Source: Balanoglossus misakiensis
Taxonomy: Eukaryota > Hemichordata
NCBI GenBank assembly: GCA_040954595.2
Contig: CM082596.2
Location: 1,178,001-1,242,000, forward strand
Length of the DNA: 64,000 nt
Direction of reading: 5' to 3'
Shown: positions 1 through 12,400 of the stretch, one piece after another
How positions within the stretch are numbered: position 1 is the first letter of the stretch
Layout of the letters: each line of letters opens with the position of its first letter
Notes under the pieces: model-generated
What the model saw: the letters and a program-made list of their open reading frames with translations, nothing else
Databases searched by the model: none
Told to the model about the DNA's origin: nothing
Made by a program: the position numbers and the translations under genes

Positions 1-430
1 TTTTTTAAAAAATCATGGGTTATAGCTCAGGAAAATCATCAAAAATCGACGATTTTTCGACTTTTCCAAAACTCGAAATTTGGCCGATTCTTTAAAAAAT
101 CATGGGTTATAGCTCAGGAAAATCATCAAAAATCGACGATTTTTCGACTTTTCCAAAACTCGAAATTTGGCCGATTTTTGAAAAAAATCATGGGTTATAG
201 CTCAGGAAAATCATCAAAAATCGACGATTTTTCGACTTTTCCAAAACTCGAAATTTGGCCGATTTTTGAAAAAATCATGGGTTATAGCTCAGGAAAATCA
301 TCAAAAATCGACGATTTTTCGACTTTTCCAAAACTCGAAATTTGGCCGATTTTTGAAAAAAATCATGGGTTATAGCTCAGGAAAATCATCAAAAATCGAC
401 GATTTTTCGACTTTTCCAAAACTCGAAATT
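1..430 (+). repeat. Satellite block, family B1, forward orientation
   Basis: About five tandem monomers of 87-88 bp. The start box CATGGGTTATAGCTCAGG occurs at 14, 101, 189, 276 and 364. After the box each unit reads AAAATCATCAAAAATCGACG, then a T-run, then a segment with CCAAAACTCGAAATTTGGCC. That segment separates B1 from the main family A, which has GGGAATTTTCGAAATTTGGTG there. The block begins inside a unit, so the array continues to the left of the window. It stops in mid-unit at CTCGAAATT, where family A starts in the opposite orientation. Short open frames here (178-375, 266-478) follow the repeat and are not taken as genes. Confidence 0.95.
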
Positions 431-3400
431 CCCAAAGTCGAAAAATGGTCGATTTTTCGCGATTTTCCTGAGCTATAACCCATGCTTTTTATCAAAAAAT
501 CACCAAATTTCGAAAATTCCCAAAGTCGAAAAATGGTCGATTTTTCGCGATTTTCCTGAGCTATAACCCATGATTTTTATGAAAAAATCACCAAATTTCG
601 AAAATTCCCAAAGTCGAAAAATGGTCGATTTTTCGCGATTTTCCTGAGCTATAACCCATGCTTTTTATCAAAAAATCACCAAATTTCGAAAATTCCCAAA
701 GTCGAAAAATGGTCGATTTTTCGCGATTTTCCTGAGCTATAACCCATGCTTTTTATCAAAAAATCACCAAATTTCGAAAATTCCCAAAGTCGAAAAATGG
801 TCGATTTTTCGCGATTTTCCTGAGCTATAACCCATGCTTTTTATCAAAAAATCACCAAATTTCGAAAATTCCCAAAGTCGAAAAATGGTCGATTTTTCGC
901 GATTTTCCTGAGCTATAACCCATGCTTTTTATCAAAAAATCACCAAATTTCGAAAATTCCCAAAGTCGAAAAATGGTCGATTTTTCGCGATTTTCCTGAG
1001 CTATAACCCATGCTTTTTATCAAAAAATCACCAAATTTCGAAAATTCCCAAAGTCGAAAAATGGTCGATTTTCGCGATTTTCCTGAGCTATAACCCATGC
1101 TTTTTATCAAAAAATCACCAAATTTCGAAAATTCCCAAAGTCGAAAAATGGTCGATTTTTCGCGATTTTCCTGAGCTATAACCCATGATTTTTATCAAAA
1201 AATCACCAAATTTCGAAAATTCCCAAAGTCGAAAAATGGTCGATTTTTCGCGATTTTCCTGAGCTATAACCCATGGTTTTTATGAAAAAATCACCAAATT
1301 TCGAAAATTCCCAAAGTCGAAAAATGGTCGATTTTTCGCGATTTTCCTGAGCTATAACCCATGATTTTTATCAAAAAATCACCAAATTTCGAAAATTCCC
1401 AAAGTCGAAAAATGGTCGATTTTTCGCGATTTTCCTGAGCTATAACCCATGGTTTTTATGAAAAAATCACCAAATTTCGAAAATTCCCAAAGTCGAAAAA
1501 TGGTCGATTTTTCGCGATTTTCCTGAGCTATAACCCATGATTTTTATCAAAAAATCACCAAATTTCGAAAATTCCCAAAGTCGAAAAATGGTCGATTTTT
1601 CGCGATTTTCCTGAGCTATAACCCATGGTTTTTATGAAAAAATCACCAAATTTCGAAAATTCCCAAAGTCGAAAAATGGTCGATTTTTCGCGATTTTCCT
1701 GAGCTATAACCCATGATTTTTATCAAAAAATCACCAAATTTCGAAAATTCCCAAAGTCGAAAAATGGTCGATTTTTCGCGATTTTCCTGAGCTATAACCC
1801 ATGATTTTTATCAAAAAATCACCAAATTTCGAAAATTCCCAAAGTCGAAAAATGGTCGATTTTTCGCGATTTTCCTGAGCTATAACCCATGCTTTTTATC
1901 AAAAAATCACCAAATTTCGAAAATTCCCAAAGTCGAAAAATGGTCGATTTTTCGCGATTTTCCTGAGCTATAACCCATGCTTTTTATCAAAAAATCACCA
2001 AATTTCGAAAATTCCCAAAGTCGAAAAATGGTCGATTTTCGCGATTTTCCTGAGCTATAACCCATGCTTTTTATCAAAAAATCACCAAATTTCGAAAATT
2101 CCCAAAGTCGAAAAATGGTCGATTTTTCGCGATTTTCCTGAGCTATAACCCATGATTTTTATCAAAAAATCACCAAATTTCGAAAATTCCCAAAGTCGAA
2201 AAATGGTCGATTTTTCGCGATTTTCCTGAGCTATAACCCATGGTTTTTATGAAAAAATCACCAAATTTCGAAAATTCCCAAAGTCGAAAAATGGTCGATT
2301 TTTCGCGATTTTCCTGAGCTATAACCCATGATTTTTATCAAAAAATCACCAAATTTCGAAAATTCCCAAAGTCGAAAAATGGTCGATTTTTGGCGATTTT
2401 CCTGAGCTATAACCCATGGTTTTTATGAAAAAATCACCAAATTTCGAAAATTCCCAAAGTCGAAAAATGGTCGATTTTTCGCGATTTTCCTGAGCTATAA
2501 CCCATGATTTTTATCAAAAAATCACCAAATTTCGAAAATTCCCAAAGTCGAAAAATGGTCGATTTTTCGCGATTTTCCTGAGCTATAACCCATGATTTTT
2601 ATCAAAAAATCACCAAATTTCGAAAATTCCCAAAGTCGAAAAATGGTCGATTTTTCGCGATTTTCCTGAGCTATAACCCATGGTTTTTATGAAAAAATCA
2701 CCAAATTTCGAAAATTCCCAAAGTCGAAAAATGGTCGATTTTTCGCGATTTTCCTGAGCTATAACCCATGATTTTTATCAAAAAATCACCAAATTTCGAA
2801 AATTCCCAAAGTCGAAAAATGGTCGATTTTTCGCGATTTTCCTGAGCTATAACCCATGATTTTTATCAAAAAATCACCAAATTTCGAAAATTCCCAAAGT
2901 CGAAAAATGGTCGATTTTTCGCGATTTTCCTGAGCTATAACCCATGATTTTTATGAAAAAATCACCAAATTTCGAAAATTCCCAAAGTCGAAAAATGGTC
3001 GATTTTTCGCGATTTTCCTGAGCTATAACCCATGATTTTTATGAAAAAATCACCAAATTTCGAAAATTCCCAAAGTCGAAAAATGGTCGATTTTTCGCGA
3101 TTTTCCTGAGCTATAACCCATGCTTTTTATCAAAAAATCACCAAATTTCGAAAATTCCCAAAGTCGAAAAATGGTCGATTTTTCGCGATTTTCCTGAGCT
3201 ATAACCCATGCTTTTTATCAAAAAATCACCAAATTTCGAAAATTCCCAAAGTCGAAAAATGGTCGATTTTTCGCGATTTTCCTGAGCTATAACCCATGCT
3301 TTTTATCAAAAAATCACCAAATTTCGAAAATTCCCAAAGTCGAAAAATGGTCGATTTTTCGCGATTTTCCTGAGCTATAACCCATGATTTTTATCAAAAA

Positions 3401-6400
3401 ATCACCAAATTTCGAAAATTCCCAAAGTCGAAAAATGGTCGATTTTTCGCGATTTTCCTGAGCTATAACCCATGCTTTTTATCAAAAAATCACCAAATTT
3501 CGAAAATTCCCAAAGTCGAAAAATGGTCGATTTTTCGCGATTTTCCTGAGCTATAACCCATGGTTTTTATCAAAAAATCACCAAATTTCGAAAATTCCCA
3601 AAGTCGAAAAATGGTCGATTTTTCGCGATTTTCCTGAGCTATAACCCATGATTTTTATCAAAAAATCACCAAATTTCGAAAATTCCCAAAGTCGAAAAAT
3701 GGTCGATTTTTCGCGATTTTCCTGAGCTATAACCCATGGTTTTTATGAAAAAATCACCAAATTTCGAAAATTCCCAAAGTCGAAAAATGGTCGATTTTTC
3801 GCGATTTTCCTGAGCTATAACCCATGATTTTTATCAAAAAATCACCAAATTTCGAAAATTCCCAAAGTCGAAAAATGGTCGATTTTTCGCGATTTTCCTG
3901 AGCTATAACCCATGCTTTTTATCAAAAAATCACCAAATTTCGAAAATTCCCAAAGTCGAAAAATGGTCGATTTTTCGCGATTTTCCTGAGCTATAACCCA
4001 TGCTTTTTATCAAAAAATCACCAAATTTCGAAAATTCCCAAAGTCGAAAAATGGTCGATTTTTCGCGATTTTCCTGAGCTATAACCCATGCTTTTTATCA
4101 AAAAATCACCAAATTTCGAAAATTCCCAAAGTCGAAAAATGGTCGATTTTTCGCGATTTTCCTGAGCTATAACCCATGATTTTTATCAAAAAATCACCAA
4201 ATTTCGAAAATTCCCAAAGTCGAAAAATGGTCGATTTTTCGCGATTTTCCTGAGCTATAACCCATGGTTTTTATGAAAAAATCACCAAATTTCGAAAATT
4301 CCCAAAGTCGAAAAATGGTCGATTTTTCGCGATTTTCCTGAGCTATAACCCATGATTTTTATCAAAAAATCACCAAATTTCGAAAATTCCCACAGTCGAA
4401 AAATGGTCGATTTTTCGCGATTTTCCTGAGCTATAACCCATGGTTTTTATCAAAAAATCACCAAATTTCGAAAATTCCCAAAGTCGAAAAATGGTCGATT
4501 TTTCGCGATTTTCCTGAGCTATAACCCATGATTTTTATCAAAAAATCACCAAATTTCGAAAATTCCCAAAGTCGAAAAATGGTCGATTTTTCGCGATTTT
4601 CCTGAGCTATAACCCATGATTTTTATGAAAAAATCACCAAATTTCGAAAATTCCCAAAGTCGAAAAATGGTCGATTTTTCGCGATTTTCCTGAGCTATAA
4701 CCCATGATTTTTATGAAAAAATCACCAAATTTCGAAAATTCCCAAAGTCGAAAAATGGTCGATTTTTCGCGATTTTCCTGAGCTATAACCCATGATTTTT
4801 ATGAAAAAATCACCAAATTTCGAAAATTCCCAAAGTCGAAAAATGGTCGATTTTTCGCGATTTTCCTGAGCTATAACCCATGATTTTTATGAAAAAATCA
4901 CCAAATTTCGAAAATTCCCAAAGTCGAAAAATGGTCGATTTTTCGCGATTTTCCTGAGCTATAACCCATGGTTTTTATGAAAAAATCACCAAATTTCGAA
5001 AATTCCCAAAGTCGAAAAATGGTCGATTTTTCGCGATTTTCCTGAGCTATAACCCATGATTTTTATCAAAAAATCACCAAATTTCGAAAATTCCCAAAGT
5101 CGAAAAATGGTCGATTTTTCGCGATTTTCCTGAGCTATAACCCATGATTTTTATCAAAAAATCACCAAATTTCGAAAATTCCCAAAGTCGAAAAATGGTC
5201 GATTTTTCGCGATTTTCCTGAGCTATAACCCATGGTTTTTATGAAAAAATCACCAAATTTCGAAAATTCCCAAAGTCGAAAAATGGTCGATTTTTCGCGA
5301 TTTTCCTGAGCTATAACCCATGATTTTTATCAAAAAATCACCAAATTTCGAAAATTCCCAAAGTCGAAAAATGGTCGATTTTTCGCGATTTTCCTGAGCT
5401 ATAACCCATGATTTTTATCAAAAAATCACCAAATTTCGAAAATTCCCAAAGTCGAAAAATGGTCGATTTTTCGCGATTTTCCTGAGCTATAACCCATGAT
5501 TTTTATGAAAAAATCACCAAATTTCGAAAATTCCCAAAGTCGAAAAATGGTCGATTTTTCGCGATTTTCCTGAGCTATAACCCATGATTTTTACGAAAAA
5601 ATCACCAAATTTCGAAAATTCCCAAAGTCGAAAAATGGTCGATTTTTCGCGATTTTCCTGAGCTATAACCCATGCTTTTTATCAAAAAATCACCAAATTT
5701 CGAAAATTCCCAAAGTCGAAAAATGGTCGATTTTTCGCGATTTTCCTGAGCTATAACCCATGCTTTTTATCAAAAAATCACCAAATTTCGAAAATTCCCA
5801 AAGTCGAAAAATGGTCGATTTTTCGCGATTTTCCTGAGCTATAACCCATGCTTTTTATCAAAAAATCACCAAATTTCGAAAATTCCCAAAGTCGAAAAAT
5901 GGTCGATTTTTCGCGATTTTCCTGAGCTATAACCCATGCTTTTTATCAAAAAATCACCAAATTTCGAAAATTCCCAAAGTCGAAAAATGGTCGATTTTTC
6001 GCGATTTTCCTGAGCTATAACCCATGCTTTTTATCAAAAAATCACCAAATTTCGAAAATTCCCAAAGTCGAAAAATGGTCGATTTTTCGCGATTTTCCTG
6101 AGCTATAACCCATGGTTTTTATCAAAAAATCACCAAATTTCGAAAATTCCCAAAGTCGAAAAATGGTCGATTTTTCGCGATTTTCCTGAGCTATAACCCA
6201 TGATTTTTATCAAAAAATCACCAAATTTCGAAAATTCCCAAAGTCGAAAAATGGTCGATTTTTCGCGATTTTCCTGAGCTATAACCCATGGTTTTTATGA
6301 AAAAATCACCAAATTTCGAAAATTCCCAAAGTCGAAAAATGGTCGATTTTTCGCGATTTTCCTGAGCTATAACCCATGATTTTTATCAAAAAATCACCAA

Positions 6401-9400
6401 ATTTCGAAAATTCCCAAAGTCGAAAAATGGTCGATTTTTCGCGATTTTCCTGAGCTATAACCCATGCTTTTTATCAAAAAATCACCAAATTTCGAAAATT
6501 CCCAAAGTCGAAAAATGGTCGATTTTTCGCGATTTTCCTGAGCTATAACCCATGCTTTTTATCAAAAAATCACCAAATTTCGAAAATTCCCAAAGTCGAA
6601 AAATGGTCGATTTTTCGCGATTTTCCTGAGCTATAACCCATGCTTTTTATCAAAAAATCACCAAATTTCGAAAATTCCCAAAGTCGAAAAATGGTCGATT
6701 TTTCGCGATTTTCCTGAGCTATAACCCATGATTTTTATCAAAAAATCACCAAATTTCGAAAATTCCCAAAGTCGAAAAATGGTCGATTTTTCGCGATTTT
6801 CCTGAGCTATAACCCATGGTTTTTATGAAAAAATCACCAAATTTCGAAAATTCCCAAAGTCGAAAAATGGTCGATTTTTCGCGATTTTCCTGAGCTATAA
6901 CCCATGATTTTTATCAAAAAATCACCAAATTTCGAAAATTCCCAAAGTCGAAAAATGGTCGATTTTTCGCGATTTTCCTGAGCTATAACCCATGGTTTTT
7001 ATCAAAAAATCACCAAATTTCGAAAATTCCCAAAGTCGAAAAATGGTCGATTTTTCGCGATTTTCCTGAGCTATAACCCATGATTTTTATCAAAAAATCA
7101 CCAAATTTCGAAAATTCCCAAAGTCGAAAAATGGTCGATTTTTCGCGATTTTCCTGAGCTATAACCCATGATTTTTATGAAAAAATCACCAAATTTCGAA
7201 AATTCCCAAAGTCGAAAAATGGTCGATTTTTCGCGATTTTCCTGAGCTATAACCCATGGTTTTTATGAAAAAATCACCAAATTTCGAAAATTCCCAAAGT
7301 CGAAAAATGGTCGATTTTTCGCGATTTTCCTGAGCTATAACCCATGATTTTTATGAAAAAATCACCAAATTTCGAAAATTCCCAAAGTCGAAAAATGGTC
7401 GATTTTTCGCGATTTTCCTGAGCTATAACCCATGATTTTTATGAAAAAATCACCAAATTTCGAAAATTCCCAAAGTCGAAAAATGGTCGATTTTTCGCGA
7501 TTTTCCTGAGCTATAACCCATGCTTTTTATCAAAAAATCACCAAATTTCGAAAATTCCCAAAGTCGAAAAATGGTCGATTTTTCGCGATTTTCCTGAGCT
7601 ATAACCCATGCTTTTTATCAAAAAATCACCAAATTTCGAAAATTCCCAAAGTCGAAAAATGGTCGATTTTTCGCGATTTTCCTGAGCTATAACCCATGCT
7701 TTTTATCAAAAAATCACCAAATTTCGAAAATTCCCAAAGTCGAAAAATGGTCGATTTTTCGCGATTTTCCTGAGCTATAACCCATGCTTTTTATCAAAAA
7801 ATCACCAAATTTCGAAAATTCCCAAAGTCGAAAAATGGTCGATTTTTCGCGATTTTCCTGAGCTATAACCCATGCTTTTTATCAAAAAATCACCAAATTT
7901 CGAAAATTCCCAAAGTCGAAAAATGGTCGATTTTTCGCGATTTTCCTGAGCTATAACCCATGATTTTTATCAAAAAATCACCAAATTTCGAAAATTCCCA
8001 AAGTCGAAAAATGGTCGATTTTTCGCGATTTTCCTGAGCTATAACCCATGATTTTTATCAAAAAATCACCAAATTTCGAAAATTCCCAAAGTCGAAAAAT
8101 GGTCGATTTTTCGCGATTTTCCTGAGCTATAACCCATGATTTTTATCAAAAAATCACCAAATTTCGAAAATTCCCAAAGTCGAAAAATGGTCGATTTTTC
8201 GCGATTTTCCTGAGCTATAACCCATGATTTTTATCAAAAAATCACCAAATTTCGAAAATTCCCAAAGTCGAAAAATGGTCGATTTTTCGCGATTTTCCTG
8301 AGCTATAACCCATGATTTTTATCAAAAAATCACCAAATTTCGAAAATTCCCAAAGTCGAAAAATGGTCGATTTTTCGCGATTTTCCTGAGCTATAACCCA
8401 TGATTTTTATCAAAAAATCACCAAATTTCGAAAATTCCCAAAGTCGAAAAATGGTCGATTTTTCGCGATTTTCCTGAGCTATAACCCATGCTTTTTATGA
8501 AAAAATCACCAAATTTCGAAAATTCCCAAAGTCGAAAAATGGTAGATTTTTCGCGATTTTCCAGAGCTATAACCCATGATTTTTATCAAAAAATCACCAA
8601 ATTTCGAAAATTCCCAAAGTCGAAAAATGGTCGATTTTTCGCGATTTTCCTGAGCTATAACCCATGATTTTTATCAAAAAATCACCAAATTTCGAAAATT
8701 CCCAAAGTCGAAAAATGGTCGATTTTTCGCGATTTTCCTGAGCTATAACCCATGATTTTTATCAAAAAATCACCAAATTTCGAAAATTCCCAAAGTCGAA
8801 AAATGGTCGATTTTTCGCGATTTTCCTGAGCTATAACCCATGATTTTTATCAAAAAATCACCAAATTTCGAAAATTCCCAAAGTCGAAAAATGGTCGATT
8901 TTTCGCGATTTTCCTGAGCTATAACCCATGCTTTTTATCAAAAAATCACCAAATTTCGAAAATTCCCAAAGTCGAAAAATGGTCGATTTTTCGCGATTTT
9001 CCTGAGCTATAACCCATGATTTTTATCAAAAAATCACCAAATTTCGAAAATTCCCAAAGTCGAAAAATGGTCGATTTTTCGCGATTTTCCTGAGCTATAA
9101 CCCATGATTTTTATCAAAAAATCACCAAATTTCGAAAATTCCCAAAGTCGAAAAATGGTCGATTTTTCGCGATTTTCCTGAGCTATAACCCATGCTTTTT
9201 ATCAAAAAATCACCAAATTTCGAAAATTCCCAAAGTCGAAAAATGGTCGATTTTTCGCGATTTTCCTGAGCTATAACCCATGCTTTTTATCAAAAAATCA
9301 CCAAATTTCGAAAATTCCCAAAGTCGAAAAATGGTAGATTTTTCGCGATTTTCCAGAGCTATAACCCATGCTTTTTATCAAAAAATCACCAAATTTCGAA

Positions 9401-12400
9401 AATTCCCAAAGTCGAAAAATGGTCGATTTTTCGCGATTTTCCTGAGCTATAACCCATGATTTTTATCAAAAAATCACCAAATTTCGAAAATTCCCAAAGT
9501 CGAAAAATGGTCGATTTTTCGCGATTTTCCTGAGCTATAACCCATGATTTTTATCAAAAAATCACCAAATTTCGAAAATTCCCAAAGTCGAAAAATGGTC
9601 GATTTTTCGCGATTTTCCTGAGCTATAACCCATGCTTTTTATCAAAAAATCACCAAATTTCGAAAATTCCCAAAGTCGAAAAATGGTCGATTTTTCGCGA
9701 TTTTCCTGAGCTATAACCCATGCTTTTTATCAAAAAATCACCAAATTTCGAAAATTCCCAAAGTCGAAAAATGGTCGATTTTTCGCGATTTTCCTGAGCT
9801 ATAACCCATGGTTTTTATGAAAAAATCACCAAATTTCGAAAATTCCCAAAGTCGAAAAATGGTCGATTTTTCGCGATTTTCCTGAGCTATAACCCATGCT
9901 TTTTATCAAAAAATCACCAAATTTCGAAAATTCCCAAAGTCGAAAAATGGTCGATTTTTCGCGATTTTCCTGAGCTATAACCCATGCTTTTTATCAAAAA
10001 ATCACCAAATTTCGAAAATTCCCAAAGTCGAAAAATGGTCGATTTTTCGCGATTTTCCTGAGCTATAACCCATGATTTTTATCAAAAAATCACCAAATTT
10101 CGAAAATTCCCAAAGTCGAAAAATGGTCGATTTTTCGCGATTTTCCTGAGCTATAACCCATGCTTTTTATCAAAAAATCACCAAATTTCGAAAATTCCCA
10201 AAGTCGAAAAATGGTCGATTTTTCGCGATTTTCCTGAGCTATAACCCATGATTTTTATGAAAAAATCACCAAATTTCGAAAATTCCCAAAGTCGAAAAAT
10301 GGTCGATTTTTCGCGATTTTCCTGAGCTATAACCCATGATTTTTATCAAAAAATCACCAAATTTCGAAAATTCCCAAAGTCGAAAAATGGTCGATTTTTC
10401 GCGATTTTCCTGAGCTATAACCCATGATTTTTATCAAAAAATCACCAAATTTCGAAAATTCCCAAAGTCGAAAAATGGTCGATTTTTCGCGATTTTCCTG
10501 AGCTATAACCCATGATTTTTATCAAAAAATCACCAAATTTCGAAAATTCCCAAAGTCGAAAAATGGTCGATTTTTCGCGATTTTCCTGAGCTATAACCCA
10601 TGATTTTTATCAAAAAATCACCAAATTTCGAAAATTCCCAAAGTCGAAAAATGGTCGATTTTTCGCGATTTTCCTGAGCTATAACCCATGATTTTTATCA
10701 AAAAATCACCAAATTTCGAAAATTCCCAAAGTCGAAAAATGGTCGATTTTTCGCGATTTTCCTGAGCTATAACCCATGGTTTTTATCAAAAAATCACCAA
10801 ATTTCGAAAATTCCCAAAGTCGAAAAATGGTCGATTTTTCGCGATTTTCCTGAGCTATAACCCATGGTTTTTATGAAAAAATCACCAAATTTCGAAAATT
10901 CCCAAAGTCGAAAAATGGTCGATTTTTCGCGATTTTCCTGAGCTATAACCCATGATTTTTATCAAAAAATCACCAAATTTCGAAAATTCCCAAAGTCGAA
11001 AAATGGTCGATTTTTCGCGATTTTCCTGAGCTATAACCCATGCTTTTTATCAAAAAATCACCAAATTTCGAAAATTCCCAAAGTCGAAAAATGGTCGATT
11101 TTTCGCGATTTTCCTGAGCTATAACCCATGATTTTTATCAAAAAATCACCAAATTTCGAAAATTCCCAAAGTCGAAAAATGGTCGATTTTTCGCGATTTT
11201 CCTGAGCTATAACCCATGCTTTTTATCAAAAAATCACCAAATTTCGAAAATTCCCAAAGTCGAAAAATGGTCGATTTTTCGCGATTTTCCTGAGCTATAA
11301 CCCATGCTTTTTATCAAAAAATCACCAAATTTCGAAAATTCCCAAAGTCGAAAAATGGTCGATTTTTCGCGATTTTCCTGAGCTATAACCCATGCTTTTT
11401 ATCAAAAAATCACCAAATTTCGAAAATTCCCAAAGTCGAAAAATGGTCGATTTTTCGCGATTTTCCTGAGCTATAACCCATGCTTTTTATCAAAAAATCA
11501 CCAAATTTCGAAAATTCCCAAAGTCGAAAAATGGTCGATTTTTCGCGATTTTCCTGAGCTATAACCCATGGTTTTTATGAAAAAATCACCAAATTTCGAA
11601 AATTCCCAAAGTCGAAAAATGGTCGATTTTTCGCGATTTTCCTGAGCTATAACCCATGATTTTTATGAAAAAATCACCAAATTTCGAAAATTCCCAAAGT
11701 CGAAAAATGGTCGATTTTTCGCGATTTTCCTGAGCTATAACCCATGGTTTTTATCAAAAAATCACCAAATTTCGAAAATTCCCAAAGTCGAAAAATGGTC
11801 GATTTTTCGCGATTTTCCTGAGCTATAACCCATGATTTTTATCAAAAAATCACCAAATTTCGAAAATTCCCAAAGTCGAAAAATGGTCGATTTTTCGCGA
11901 TTTTCCTGAGCTATAACCCATGATTTTTATGAAAAAATCACCAAATTTCGAAAATTCCCAAAGTCGAAAAATGGTCGATTTTTCGCGATTTTCCTGAGCT
12001 ATAACCCATGGTTTTTATGAAAAAATCACCAAATTTCGAAAATTCCCAAAGTCGAAAAATGGTCGATTTTTCGCGATTTTCCTGAGCTATAACCCATGAT
12101 TTTTATGAAAAAATCACCAAATTTCGAAAATTCCCAAAGTCGAAAAATGGTCGATTTTTCGCGATTTTCCTGAGCTATAACCCATGATTTTTATGAAAAA
12201 ATCACCAAATTTCGAAAATTCCCAAAGTCGAAAAATGGTCGATTTTTCGCGATTTTCCTGAGCTATAACCCATGCTTTTTATCAAAAAATCACCAAATTT
12301 CGAAAATTCCCAAAGTCGAAAAATGGTCGATTTTTCGCGATTTTCCTGAGCTATAACCCATGCTTTTTATCAAAAAATCACCAAATTTCGAAAATTCCCA

